Source: Stutzerimonas stutzeri
GTDB lineage: Bacteria > Pseudomonadota > Gammaproteobacteria > Pseudomonadales > Pseudomonadaceae
Direction of reading: 5' to 3'
NCBI GenBank assembly: GCA_002339675.1
Contig: DDKB01000017.1
Coordinates: 310,001 to 374,000, forward strand
Length of the DNA stretch: 64,000 bases
Below, piece after piece: positions 8,760 to 17,610 of this stretch. The position numbers and the translations under genes are program-made. The notes below the pieces were generated by a model. The model had not been told where the DNA came from. It saw nothing but the letters and a program-made list of their open reading frames with translations, and did no database searches. Position 1 is the stretch's first letter; each line of letters starts with the position of its first letter.

Positions 8760-9989
8760 ATGCTCAACGGCCTCTGGCTGGGCTTTTTCCTGGTCGCCGC
8801 GGTGGCGGCTCTCGGGCGTTGGCTGCTCGGTGGCGATGCGGCGGTGTTCGCCGCCCTGGTCGAAAGCCTGTTCGCCATGGCCAAGCTGGCCGTGGAGATC
8901 ATGATCGTGCTGTTCGGCACCCTGACCCTCTGGCTGGGCTTTCTGCGCATTGCCGAAAAAGCCGGTCTGATCGAACTGCTGGCGCGTCTGCTGGGACCGT
9001 TGTTCAGCCGCCTGATGCCCGAGGTGCCGCCTGGTCATCCGGCCCTGGGGCTGATCACCCTGAATTTCGCCGCCAACGGCCTCGGCCTGGACAACGCCGC
9101 CACGCCCATCGGCCTGCGCGCCATGCGCGCCCTGCAGGAGCTGAATCCGAGCAAGACGGTGGCCAGCAACGCGCAGATTCTCTTTCTGGTGCTCAACACC
9201 TCCTCACTGACGCTGCTACCGGTGTCGATCTTCATGTACCGCGTGCAGCAGGGCGCCGAGGACCCGACGCTGGTGTTCCTGCCGATCCTGCTCGCGACAT
9301 CCGCCTCGTCCCTGGCCGGCCTGCTGGCGGTGGCACTGGTGCAGCGGTTGCGCGTCTGGGACCCGGTGGTGCTGGCCTATTTCGTGCCCGGTGCGCTGTT
9401 GCTCGGTGGGTTCATGGCATTACTCGCCGGCCTCTCGGCCACCGCGCTGGCATCCCTGTCATCGCTGCTCGGCAACCTGACCCTGTTCGGCCTGATCATC
9501 AGCTTCATCGTGGTGGGTGCACTGCGCAAGGTGCCGGTCTATGAGAGCTTTGTCGAAGGGGCGCAGGAGGGCTTCGACGTGGCCAAGAGCCTGCTGCCCT
9601 ACCTGATCGCCATGCTCTGCGCGATCGGTGTGCTGCGCGCCTCCGGCGCCCTGGATTTCGGGCTGGACGGCATCCGCTGGCTGGTCGAGGCGCTGGGCTG
9701 GGACAGCCGTTTCGTCGACGCCTTGCCCACCGCGCTGGTCAAGCCCTTCTCCGGCAGCGCGGCGCGGGCGCTGCTGATCGAGACCATGCAAAGCCAAGGC
9801 GTCGACAGCTTCCCGGCGCTGGTGGCGGCGACGGTGCAGGGCAGCACCGAGACGACGTTCTACGTGCTGGCCGTCTACTTCGGCGCCGTGGGCATCCAGC
9901 GCGCCCGGCATGCGGTGGGCTGCGCGCTGGCGGCTGACTTCGCCGGGATCGTCGCGGCGATCCTGGTCTGCTATTGGTTCTTCGGCTGA
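8760..9989 (+). CDS. Nucleoside-recognition (SpmA/SpmB-type) membrane protein
   Basis: A 409-residue polytopic inner-membrane protein. The first half resembles spore maturation protein A (NFAANGLGLDNAATPIGLRAM) and the second half SpmB (ALRKVPVYESFVEGAQEGFDVAKSLLPYL), so it is the fused form common in Gram-negative bacteria, built of two nucleoside-recognition (Gate) domains. Members are presumed transporters of an unknown solute. The ATG at 8760 follows GGTGGAG at good spacing; a GTG four codons earlier would overlap that ribosome site. It is convergent with the AbrB-type gene, with a terminator between them. Confidence 0.8.
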   Translation: MLNGLWLGFFLVAAVAALGRWLLGGDAAVFAALVESLFAMAKLAVEIMIVLFGTLTLWLGFLRIAEKAGLIELLARLLGPLFSRLMPEVPPGHPALGLITLNFAANGLGLDNAATPIGLRAMRALQELNPSKTVASNAQILFLVLNTSSLTLLPVSIFMYRVQQGAEDPTLVFLPILLATSASSLAGLLAVALVQRLRVWDPVVLAYFVPGALLLGGFMALLAGLSATALASLSSLLGNLTLFGLIISFIVVGALRKVPVYESFVEGAQEGFDVAKSLLPYLIAMLCAIGVLRASGALDFGLDGIRWLVEALGWDSRFVDALPTALVKPFSGSAARALLIETMQSQGVDSFPALVAATVQGSTETTFYVLAVYFGAVGIQRARHAVGCALAADFAGIVAAILVCYWFFG

Positions 9990-10011
9990 GCCGGATGGCG
10001 CAGCTGGCGGC

Positions 10012-10037
10012 AAAAAGAACCCGCCAATCGGCGGGTT
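10012..10037 (-). terminator. Intrinsic terminator of the opdH-tctCBA-abrB operon
   Basis: Read on the minus strand: stem AACCCGCC / GGCGGGTT with a GATT loop, then CTTTTTG. The stop codon of the AbrB-type gene lies in the stem. Confidence 0.8.
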
Positions 10038-11067
10038 AAGACGTGGTCCGTTGCCAGAGTCGGAACAGCGGCTCGGCGAGAAACATCACCAGAAACAGCC
10101 GCAGCACCTGCAGCGCGGTGACCAGCGCCACCGACAGCTGCAGCGCCTCGGCAGTCAGGCACAGCTCGGTGATGCCGCCGGGCATCATGCCCAGCATCAG
10201 CGAGGTCTGGTTCAGGGTTGCAGCCCAGCCCAGGGCTTTGGCCAGCCCGGCGGCGGCCAGCATCGCCAGCAGCGTGAAAGCCAGGATGCGTAGCATGAAT
10301 CGCGGCGCGCTACGGAAGAACGGGCGGTCGAAATGGCAGCCCAGCGAGCAGCCGATCAGCCATTGGGCGAACTGACCGATCCCTTGCGGCATGCCGATGT
10401 GCAGATCGAACAGGGCGCTGGCAGCGGCGCACACCGTCAGCGGGCCGAGCATCCAGGGGTTGGGCTGGCCGAGCGCTTTCCAGGCCAGTGCCAGCAATCC
10501 GCCGGCCGGCAGCAGCACAGCCAGCCAGGGCCAGCTGACCGGTGCCGGTGGAGGGGCTTGGACCGACGGCAGGCTCCAGGTGAACAGCGCCGGGATGATC
10601 AGCACCACCAGCAGCAGGCGCATGCTGTGGGCCGCGGCGACCATCGCCGGCTGCGCGGCGTGGCGCCCGGCCAGGTTGACCATCTCGCTGGCCCCGCCGG
10701 GCATGCTGGAAAAAAACGCCGTGGCGCGATCCGTGCCGCTGCGCCTCAGAATGAAAATGCCGATCAGGCTCAGCAGCAGGGTGCCCAGCGCACCGGCCAG
10801 AATCACGCCGAAGTGGCTGAGGACCTGCTCCATTACCTCACTGGTGAAATGCAGGCCGATAGCGCTGGCGATCAGCCATTGGCCAGTCTGGCGGCCACGC
10901 GGCACTTCTGCGATCAACCAGCCACCGCAGCGCACCGCGATGACCGCCAGCAGCGAGCCGACCATCCAGGGCAGTGGCCAGTCCGCCAGGCTCGCCAGCC
11001 AGCCGCCAACCGCGCCAACCAGCGGCGTGGCCCACCATCCCGGCAGCCGGCGCGGCATCTCAGGCAT
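10036..11067 (-). CDS. AbrB-family membrane protein (putative transporter)
   Basis: A 343-residue membrane protein with about 9-10 hydrophobic segments and an internal duplication: PLPWMVGSLLAV in the N-terminal half and PNPWMLGPLTVC in the C-terminal half. This is the AbrB duplication family, named for E. coli AbrB and once mislabelled ammonia monooxygenase; it is unrelated to the Bacillus AbrB regulator. Its ATG overlaps the end of tctA by eight bases, so it is probably translationally coupled and is the last gene of the tricarboxylate operon, ending in an intrinsic terminator. A link to organic-acid export or uptake is inference from position alone. Confidence 0.8.
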   Translation of the reverse strand: MPEMPRRLPGWWATPLVGAVGGWLASLADWPLPWMVGSLLAVIAVRCGGWLIAEVPRGRQTGQWLIASAIGLHFTSEVMEQVLSHFGVILAGALGTLLLSLIGIFILRRSGTDRATAFFSSMPGGASEMVNLAGRHAAQPAMVAAAHSMRLLLVVLIIPALFTWSLPSVQAPPPAPVSWPWLAVLLPAGGLLALAWKALGQPNPWMLGPLTVCAAASALFDLHIGMPQGIGQFAQWLIGCSLGCHFDRPFFRSAPRFMLRILAFTLLAMLAAAGLAKALGWAATLNQTSLMLGMMPGGITELCLTAEALQLSVALVTALQVLRLFLVMFLAEPLFRLWQRTTS

Positions 11068-12574
11068 GGGCCGCGCTCAGGCGGGCGCGACGGCGCTGGC
11101 GCCACCAGCGCAGGCCGGGCAGGGCCAGCATCAGGACCGCCATGGCCCAGAGGGTCAGCGTGATCGGGCTGCTCCAGAGGATGCCCAGGTCACCCGCCGA
11201 GATGGACAGGGCGCGGCGCAGGTTGTCTTCCATCATCTCGCCGAGCACGAAGCCGAGGATCAGTGACGACAGCGGGAAGTCCAGCTTGCGCAGCAGGTAG
11301 CCGAACACCCCGAGGCCGATCATCAGCACCAGGTCGAAGGTGGTGCTGTGCACCGAGTACACGCCCACCAGGCTGATCGCCGTGATCGCCGGCACCAGAA
11401 CCCAGTTGGGTACGCTGAGCATCCGAGAGAACAGGCCGACCAGCGGGATGTTCATCACCAGCAGGATCACGTTGCCGATGAACAGCGAGGCGATCAGTCC
11501 CCAGACCACATCCGGCTGCTGCTCGAACAGGAGCGGGCCGGGGGTGATGTTGTACAGCGTCAGCGCGCCGATCATCACCGCGGTGGTGCCCGAGCCCGGT
11601 ACGCCGAGGGTCAGCATGGGGATCAGCGAGCCGCAGGCCGAGGCGTTGTTGGCCGCTTCCGGCGCAGCCAGGCCGCGCAGGTCGCCCTCGCCGAAGGTGC
11701 CGCTGTCGCCGGCCATGCGCTTTTCGCTCATGTAGGTCATGGCGCTGGCAATGGTCGCGCCGGCGCCGGGCAGGGTGCCGATGACGAAGCCGGCTACGGC
11801 GCTGCGCACCATGGTCCAGAACGTCAGGCAGAACTCCTTGAAGTTGAACAGCAAACGGCCGCTGGCCTTCACCGCCTTCTGGCCGTTGTGGGTCTTTTCC
11901 AGCATGAGCAGCACTTCGCTGACGCTGAAGAAGCCGATCACGATAACCACGAACTGAATACCGTCCGACAGGCTGACGCTGCCAAAGGTGAAGCGATAGA
12001 CGCCGGTGGTCGAGTCCACACCCACGGTGGCCAGGCCCAGCCCGATCAACGCGGCCATCAGGGTCTTGACCGGCTTGTCGCCAACCATGCCGCCGAGGCA
12101 GGCGATGGCGAAGATCATCAGCACGAAATACTCCGCCGGGCCGAAGGCCACCGCCCATTTCGCCAGCAGCGGCGCAAACAGCACCACGCCGCAGGTGGCG
12201 ATGATGCTGCCGATGAAGGAGCTCACCGCCGAGAGCGACAGGGCGATGCCGGCCTTGCCCTGGCGTGCCAGCGGGTAGCCGTCGAGGGTGGTCATCACCG
12301 CGGCGGCGTCGCCAGGGACATTGAGCAGGATCGCCGAGATGCGGCCGCCGTACTCGCAGCCCAGGTACACGGCGGCCAGCAGAATCAATGCGGTCTCGGG
12401 CGGCAGGCCGAGGGCGAAGGCCAGCGGCAATAGCAGCGCCACGCCATTGATCGGGCCGAGGCCGGGCAGCAGGCCGACCACGGTGCCGACGAAGGCGCCG
12501 AACAGCGCCACCAGCAGGTTCATCGGTCGCGTGGCGACATCGAAGCCCTGCCACAAGAAATTCAAGGTTTCCAT
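11060..12574 (-). CDS. tctA: Tripartite tricarboxylate transporter, large membrane subunit TctA
   Basis: A 504-residue permease with about 12 membrane segments, the usual TctA length. Family signatures are visible: GLLPGLGPINGVALLLPLAF near residue 40, GYPLARQGKAGIALSL, LPGAGATIASAMTYMSEK, and GVPGSGTTAVMIGALTLYNI (near residue 325). It carries the substrate across the inner membrane using an ion gradient, with TctB and the periplasmic TctC. It starts two bases after the tctB stop. It belongs to the operon opdH-tctC-tctB-tctA-abrB. Confidence 0.95.
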   Translation of the reverse strand: METLNFLWQGFDVATRPMNLLVALFGAFVGTVVGLLPGLGPINGVALLLPLAFALGLPPETALILLAAVYLGCEYGGRISAILLNVPGDAAAVMTTLDGYPLARQGKAGIALSLSAVSSFIGSIIATCGVVLFAPLLAKWAVAFGPAEYFVLMIFAIACLGGMVGDKPVKTLMAALIGLGLATVGVDSTTGVYRFTFGSVSLSDGIQFVVIVIGFFSVSEVLLMLEKTHNGQKAVKASGRLLFNFKEFCLTFWTMVRSAVAGFVIGTLPGAGATIASAMTYMSEKRMAGDSGTFGEGDLRGLAAPEAANNASACGSLIPMLTLGVPGSGTTAVMIGALTLYNITPGPLLFEQQPDVVWGLIASLFIGNVILLVMNIPLVGLFSRMLSVPNWVLVPAITAISLVGVYSVHSTTFDLVLMIGLGVFGYLLRKLDFPLSSLILGFVLGEMMEDNLRRALSISAGDLGILWSSPITLTLWAMAVLMLALPGLRWWRQRRRARLSAAHA

Positions 12575-12576
12575 TT

Positions 12577-13020
12577 TCAGCTCTCCAGCAGGCGCAGCAC
12601 GCCAAGCGGCAGGGGCACATCAAGCAACAGGTCGAACAGGCCGTAGAGCAGCACACCCATGAGCACGCCGCTGATCACGCAGGGCACCAAGCGTCCATTG
12701 AACAGCAGACCGAGGGCAAAGGTGGCCAGCGCCGTGGTAATGACGAAGCCGAGCGGTTCGAACAGCAGGGCGTAGCCCAGTAGGATCAGCACGCAGAAAA
12801 GCGCGCGTCGGGCCATCGTCCAGTCGAAAGGCGGGGTCGGCTCGCCGTGGGGTTTGCACAGCAGCCAGAGCGCACCACAGCCCATCAGGAACAACAGCAG
12901 CAACGGGTAGGCGCGCGGCCCGACCGGATCGTAGGCGAAGGGCGCTTCGAAACCCCAGGCGACCAGCGCGAGACCGGCGCACACGAGCAGCCAGAACGCG
13001 GCGAAGACACGAACGTACAT
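12577..13020 (-). CDS. tctB: Tripartite tricarboxylate transporter, small membrane subunit TctB
   Basis: A 147-residue protein with four predicted membrane helices, the TctB size and layout. It opens with MYVRVFAAFWLLVCAGLALVAW and has FDPVGPRAYP-like sequence (YDPVGPRAYPLLLL), typical of the family. It assists TctA in the inner membrane. The gap to tctA is two bases and to tctC 62 bases, within one operon. Little can be said about individual residues, since TctB proteins are poorly conserved. Confidence 0.9.
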   Translation of the reverse strand: MYVRVFAAFWLLVCAGLALVAWGFEAPFAYDPVGPRAYPLLLLFLMGCGALWLLCKPHGEPTPPFDWTMARRALFCVLILLGYALLFEPLGFVITTALATFALGLLFNGRLVPCVISGVLMGVLLYGLFDLLLDVPLPLGVLRLLES

Positions 13021-13082
13021 GGTGGGTTACCTCGAAGGGAGCGGGCCGCGGCCTCCAGCGGGAGGCCGTGGCCCGCAAGGTG

Positions 13083-14057
13083 TTACTTGACCAGACCGAA
13101 CTCGGCAGCGAGTTCCTTGTAGTCGGCGACCTGCTTGTTGACGAAGGCGGTGAGCTCGTCACCGGTCATCGACAGGGGGAACAGGTCACGCTGCTCGCGC
13201 AGCTTGGCGAAGTCCTCGTCAGCCAGCAGGGTGTCGAACTGGGTCTTCCACCAGTTGAAATCCTCATCGCTGACTTCCGGACCCATGTAGAAGCCGCGGA
13301 TGACCGGCCAGCTGATGTCGTAGCCCTGCTCCTTGGCGGTCGGCAGGTTCGACAGCTTGCCGGGCAGGCGGTCGTCGGAGAGCACGGCGAGCACGCGGAT
13401 CTTGCCGGCTTCGAGCTGCGGGGCGACTTCGCCCAGCCCGCTGCTGGTGACCTGCACATGGCCGCCGAGCATCGCCGTGAGGGTCTCGCCGCCGCCCTCG
13501 AAGGCGACGTAGCGCAGCTTTTTCGGGTCGACACCCGCGGCGCGGGCGATCAGCGCCGTCTGCATCCAGTCCTGGCCGCCAATGGTGGCGCCGGCGCCGA
13601 ACACCACGCTGGCCGGATCCTTCTTCACCGCAGCGATCAGGTCGTCGAGGTTCTGGTAAGGCGCGTCGGCACGTACCGAAATGGCGCCGTAGTCGGTGCC
13701 GATGCCGGCCAGCCAGCGCACGTCGCTTTCGTCGTAACGCCCGAACTTGCCCTGCGCCAGGTTCAGCAGCGAGCCGCTGGAGAACGCCGTGATGGTCGAG
13801 GGGTCGTCGGCGCGCTGGGCGATCACCGCGTTATAGGCCACCGCGCCGACACCGCCCGGCATGTAGGTGACGCGCATGGGGGACTCCAGCAGGCCTTCGT
13901 TTTTCAGGCCGCTCTGGGCCAGCTTGCAGGTCAGGTCGAAACCGCCGCCGGGCTTGGCCGGGGCGATGCATTCGGGGCGCTTGGGCTCGGCCATGAGCTG
14001 GCCGGACAGCACCAGGCAGGATGAGAGCAGGGCAATACGGCGGATGGATGTCTTCAT
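13083..14057 (-). CDS. tctC: Tricarboxylate-binding periplasmic protein TctC
   Basis: A 324-residue periplasmic binding protein of the Bug/TctC family. The signal peptide ends at about residue 23 (LMA|EPK). The mature start CIAPAKPGGGFDLTCKL, with Cys30 and Cys44, is the hallmark of the citrate-type TctC (as in Salmonella), unlike the two other TctC-like proteins in this window, which have VPYAPGGTTD. The ligand is therefore probably citrate or a related tricarboxylate. The leader carries AACAATAA just before the AGGAGAA ribosome site, an exact AANAANAA Hfq/Crc-type motif. It lies between the porin gene and tctB. Confidence 0.93.
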   Translation of the reverse strand: MKTSIRRIALLSSCLVLSGQLMAEPKRPECIAPAKPGGGFDLTCKLAQSGLKNEGLLESPMRVTYMPGGVGAVAYNAVIAQRADDPSTITAFSSGSLLNLAQGKFGRYDESDVRWLAGIGTDYGAISVRADAPYQNLDDLIAAVKKDPASVVFGAGATIGGQDWMQTALIARAAGVDPKKLRYVAFEGGGETLTAMLGGHVQVTSSGLGEVAPQLEAGKIRVLAVLSDDRLPGKLSNLPTAKEQGYDISWPVIRGFYMGPEVSDEDFNWWKTQFDTLLADEDFAKLREQRDLFPLSMTGDELTAFVNKQVADYKELAAEFGLVK

Positions 14058-14072
14058 GGTGTTCTCCTGGAA

Positions 14073-14080
14073 TTATTGTT
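14073..14080 (-). promoter_or_regulatory. Hfq/Crc-type A-rich motif in the tctC leader
   Basis: AACAATAA (minus strand) fits AANAANAA exactly and lies a few bases upstream of the tctC Shine-Dalgarno. In Pseudomonas such motifs allow Hfq/Crc to block translation under catabolite repression. Confidence 0.5.
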
Positions 14081-14090
14081 GTGGCCGGCT

Positions 14091-15353
14091 TTACCAGATC
14101 GGCAGGCTGTAGCTGACGATCAGGCGGTTTTCGTCCGCGTCACGGGCGAAATCGGAACGGAACATGGCGTTGCGCATGCGCACGGCGACGTTCTTCAACG
14201 GGCCGCTCTGCACCACGTATTTCAGCTCGATGTCGCGCTCCCACTCGCTGCCATTGCTGCCGCCGCTGTACTCGGCGTTGTCACCTGAGACGTAGCGGGT
14301 CAGGAAGCTCAGCCCCGGAACGCCGATGGCTGCGAAGTTGTAGTCGTAACGGGCCTGCCAGGAACGTTCCTCGGCATTGGCGAAGTCATTGATCTGGACG
14401 AAGTTGACCAGGTACGGGTTGCTGCCGTCGACGTAGGCGTAACCGGTATCGCCGCGCATCTGCTGGTAGGCCAGGCTGATCTTGTGGCCGCCCAGCTTGT
14501 AGCCGAGCACGCCGTTCCAGGCCTGGTTGTCGATCTTGCCCGCATTCGCTGCGCCGGTGTCGTCGCTGAGTGTCAGGCGCAGGTCGGCCGACAGCGCCGA
14601 GTCCTCGCCCAGCGGTTGCACGGCCTTCAGGTTGAAGAAGTGCTGGCGGTAGATGTCGTCCAGCTCTGAGGTGTAGTAGCTACCGGTGAAACGCTCGCTG
14701 AAGTCGTATTCGGCGCCGGCGAAGGTGAGGTAGTCCGCTTCGGCGGCGCTGGCGAAGCGCTTGTTCTTGTTGTTCAGTTGCAGGTCCTGCGAGTTCGTCG
14801 AGGCGCGGTCGATGACCTGGTCGAAGCGACCGCCGATCAGCGTCAGGCCATCGATGTCGCGTGAGGTCAGGGTGGCCCCTTCGAACAGCTGCGGCAGCGT
14901 CCGGCTGTCGCTGGCGGTGACCACCGGCATCTCCGGCAGGTGGGTGCCGTAGCGCAGTTCGGTGTCGAAGACCTTGGCCTTGGCGGTCAGCCCCAGGCGG
15001 CTGAATTCGTCCGGGGTGCTGCCATCGTCGCGTACCGGCAGCAGATCGGTGCCGGTGCGGCCGCCGCCCGAGTCGAGCTTGACACCCAGCATGCCCAGCG
15101 CATCGAGGCCGAAGCCAACGGTGCCGTCGGTAAAGCCGGATTCGATATTCAGCAGGAAGCCCTGCGACCACTCCTCGCGTTTGGACTGACCGCTGCCTTC
15201 GCGGAAATCGCGGTTGAGGTAGATGTTCTGAGTTTGCAGGGTGGCATGGCTGTCTTCGATGAAAGCGGCCTGAGCCAGCGGCGCCAGGGTGGCGGCGGCA
15301 ACGGCCAGGGCAAGACGAGCGTATGCGGGTTTCGTTCTGACGGCAGTCAGCAT
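14091..15353 (-). CDS. opdH: OprD-family outer-membrane porin, OpdH-like
   Basis: A 420-residue porin of the OprD/Opd family. It has a signal peptide to about residue 29 (PLAQA|AF), a mature start FIEDSHATLQTQNIYLNRDFR typical of OprD proteins, many alternating-hydrophobicity beta strands, and a C-terminal aromatic residue (YSLPIW; Trp rather than the usual Phe). Its place ahead of tctCBA and divergent from tctDE matches P. aeruginosa opdH (PA0755), a tricarboxylate/cis-aconitate porin, so it likely supplies citrate-type acids to TctC. The leader has overlapping AANAANAA motifs right before the GGAGAT ribosome site. Confidence 0.88.
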   Translation of the reverse strand: MLTAVRTKPAYARLALAVAAATLAPLAQAAFIEDSHATLQTQNIYLNRDFREGSGQSKREEWSQGFLLNIESGFTDGTVGFGLDALGMLGVKLDSGGGRTGTDLLPVRDDGSTPDEFSRLGLTAKAKVFDTELRYGTHLPEMPVVTASDSRTLPQLFEGATLTSRDIDGLTLIGGRFDQVIDRASTNSQDLQLNNKNKRFASAAEADYLTFAGAEYDFSERFTGSYYTSELDDIYRQHFFNLKAVQPLGEDSALSADLRLTLSDDTGAANAGKIDNQAWNGVLGYKLGGHKISLAYQQMRGDTGYAYVDGSNPYLVNFVQINDFANAEERSWQARYDYNFAAIGVPGLSFLTRYVSGDNAEYSGGSNGSEWERDIELKYVVQSGPLKNVAVRMRNAMFRSDFARDADENRLIVSYSLPIW

Positions 15354-15367
15354 CCTGTATCTCCACT

Positions 15368-15380
15368 ATTGTTTTTGTTG
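15368..15380 (-). promoter_or_regulatory. Hfq/Crc-type A-rich motif in the opdH leader
   Basis: On the minus strand CAACAAAAACAATA holds overlapping AANAANAA matches (AACAAAAA and AAAAACAA) directly upstream of the GGAGAT ribosome site of opdH. Confidence 0.55.
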
Positions 15381-15530
15381 TGACGGCGGTGTTCCGCCTC
15401 CGGTGGTTCGAGCCACCTGATGCGATCCTAGGCGGCGAAACTTTCGCCAGGCTTTCACCTGTCCAGGCAGCGATTGGCGCGGCGTGTCGCTACACTGGCG
15501 CACCGTTCCGTGTGAGGCAGAGGACAGGCA

Positions 15531-16202
15531 ATGCGGATTCTTCTGGTCGAGGATCATCCCCATCTGGCTGAAAGCGTGGCCCAGGCGCTGCGCGCGGCCG
15601 GCTGGACGGTGGACCTGCTGGACAACGGCGTGGCGGCCGACCTGGCGCTGGCATCGGAGGACTACGCCCTGGCGATCCTCGATGTCGGGCTGCCGCGGCT
15701 CGATGGCTTCCAGGTGCTGGCGCGCCTGCGCGAGCGCGGCAAGACCCTGCCGGTGCTGATGCTGACCGCGCGCGGCGAGGTGAGCGACCGCGTTCATGGG
15801 CTCAACCTCGGCGCCGACGACTACCTGGCCAAGCCCTTCGAGCTGTCCGAGCTGGAGGCGCGGGTCAAGGCGCTGCTGCGGCGCAGCGTGGCCGGCGGTG
15901 AGCGCCAGCAGCGCTGCGGCGCGCTTGTGCATGACCTCGATGCCCGCCGCTTCAGCCTCGGCGGCCAGCCGTTGAGCTTGACCTCCCGTGAGCAAGCCGT
16001 GCTCGAGGCGCTGATCAGCCGGCCCGGGCGAGTGATGAGCAAGGACCAGCTGGCGGCGCAGGTGTTCGGCCTGGACGAGGATGCCAGCGCCGATGCCATC
16101 GAGATCTACATTCACCGCCTGCGCAAGAAGCTCGAGGGCAACGCCGTGCGCATCGTCACGTTCCGTGGCCTGGGCTACCTGCTGGAGGCGGTCGATGGCT
16201 GA
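15531..16202 (+). CDS. tctD: Response regulator TctD (OmpR/PhoB family)
   Basis: A 223-residue response regulator. The receiver domain (1-115) has the acidic pocket (VEDHP), phospho-acceptor Asp51 (LAILDVGLP) and the Lys of YLAKPF; the C-terminal winged helix ends with AIEIYIHRLRKKLEGNAVRIVTFRGLGYLLE. It is divergent from opdH-tctCBA, as in P. aeruginosa PA0756/PA0757, so it should activate that operon when TctE senses a tricarboxylate. It overlaps tctE by eight bases. No binding site could be pinned down in the 177-bp divergent region. Confidence 0.92.
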   Translation: MRILLVEDHPHLAESVAQALRAAGWTVDLLDNGVAADLALASEDYALAILDVGLPRLDGFQVLARLRERGKTLPVLMLTARGEVSDRVHGLNLGADDYLAKPFELSELEARVKALLRRSVAGGERQQRCGALVHDLDARRFSLGGQPLSLTSREQAVLEALISRPGRVMSKDQLAAQVFGLDEDASADAIEIYIHRLRKKLEGNAVRIVTFRGLGYLLEAVDG

Positions 16203-17610
16203 GACGGGGCTCGCTCGCGCTGGCAGCCTGCGCGCCGGCCTGCTGCGCCGGCTGGTGCTGCTGTTGACGCCGCTGCTATTGCTCAGCGGCTGGAGCGCCT
16301 ACTGGAACGGTCGCGCCGCGGCCGACAGCGCCTACGATCGCACCCTCCTGGCGTCGGCTCGAGCCATCGCCGAGGGGCTGGTGGCCAGCGACGGCAAGCT
16401 GCGCGCCAACGTGCCCTACGTGGCGCTGGACACCTTCGCCTACGACAGCGCCGGGCGAATTTACTATGAAGTGCTCGGCACTCACGGGCGGCTGGTCAGC
16501 GGCTACGAAGACCTGCCGGCGCCCGGTGCCGACGTGCCGCGTACCGATGACTACCCGGCCCTGGCGCGCTTCTACGACGGTGAATACCGCGGTGAAGGGG
16601 TGCGCCTGGTCAGCCTGCTGCAGCCGGTCAGCGAGCCGGCGCTCAACGGCATCGCCGAGATACGCGTGGCCGAGACGCTGGGCGCCCGCGAACGCATGGC
16701 GCGCAGCCTGCTCACCGACACGCTGATGCGCGTCGGCCTACTGGCGGTGACCGCGCTGCTGCTGGTGTGGCTGGCGGTCAGCGCCGCCCTGCGGCCCCTG
16801 GGCAAGCTCAGCGAAGCGGTCGAGCAGCGCCAGCCCGACGACCTGCGGCCCTTGCCGCTGGTGACGGTACAGACCGAATTCAAGCCGCTGGTGGCGGCGC
16901 TCAACCATTTCACCGAACGCCTGCGCGGGCAGTTCGAACGCCAGGCGCAGTTCATCGCCGATGCCGCCCATGAACTGCGCACGCCGCTGGCAGCGCTCAA
17001 GGCGCGGATCGAGCTCGGGCAGCGCGAAACGCAGCCCCGGCACTGGCTGGACACCCTGGGCGAAGCCGGCGCGCACACCGATCGGGTGATCCACCTGGCC
17101 AACCAGTTGCTGTCGCTGGCACGCATCGAAAGCGGCGCGCAGTCCATCGCCGAAGGCGGCGCGCAACGCCTGGACCTGAGCCAGCTGGCCCGCGAGCTGG
17201 GGCTGGCCATGGCGGCGCTGGCGCACCAGCATGGCGTCGCCCTGGCGCTGGAGGCGGACCAGCCGGTGTGGATCGACGGCGAGCCGACCCTGCTCAGTGA
17301 GCTGTTGAGCAACCTGCTGGACAATGCGCTGGCGCATACCCCCGCCGGCGGCAATGTCGTGCTGCGGGTCGGGCCCGGCGCCGTGCTGGAGGTCGAGGAC
17401 GACGGCCCGGGCATCGCCCCGGCCGAGCGCGACAAGGTGTTCGCGCGCTTCTACCGTGTGCAGGGCGGCGGCCACGGCGCCGGACTCGGCCTGGCCGTCG
17501 TCGGCGAGATCGTCCGCGCGCACCGCGCCAGTATCGAGCTGGACCGCGGCCAGCTGGGCGGGCTGCGCGTCAGGGTGCGCTTCGCCGAGCCGCTGCCTTT
17601 ACACCCCTGA
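16195..17610 (+). CDS. tctE: Sensor histidine kinase TctE
   Basis: A 471-residue membrane kinase: TM1 at about 19-36, a periplasmic TctE-type sensor domain (about 40-165), TM2 at about 178-202, HAMP, HisKA with phospho-acceptor His259 (DAAHELRTPLAALK), and a HATPase domain with LLSNLLDNALAHTPAGG, DDGPGI and GAGLGLAVV. The ATG at 16195 was chosen because it overlaps the tctD stop and gives a normal N-terminal membrane helix. It is the partner of TctD. The 3' end overlaps the convergent diguanylate cyclase gene by 12 bases. Confidence 0.92.
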   Translation: MAETGLARAGSLRAGLLRRLVLLLTPLLLLSGWSAYWNGRAAADSAYDRTLLASARAIAEGLVASDGKLRANVPYVALDTFAYDSAGRIYYEVLGTHGRLVSGYEDLPAPGADVPRTDDYPALARFYDGEYRGEGVRLVSLLQPVSEPALNGIAEIRVAETLGARERMARSLLTDTLMRVGLLAVTALLLVWLAVSAALRPLGKLSEAVEQRQPDDLRPLPLVTVQTEFKPLVAALNHFTERLRGQFERQAQFIADAAHELRTPLAALKARIELGQRETQPRHWLDTLGEAGAHTDRVIHLANQLLSLARIESGAQSIAEGGAQRLDLSQLARELGLAMAALAHQHGVALALEADQPVWIDGEPTLLSELLSNLLDNALAHTPAGGNVVLRVGPGAVLEVEDDGPGIAPAERDKVFARFYRVQGGGHGAGLGLAVVGEIVRAHRASIELDRGQLGGLRVRVRFAEPLPLHP

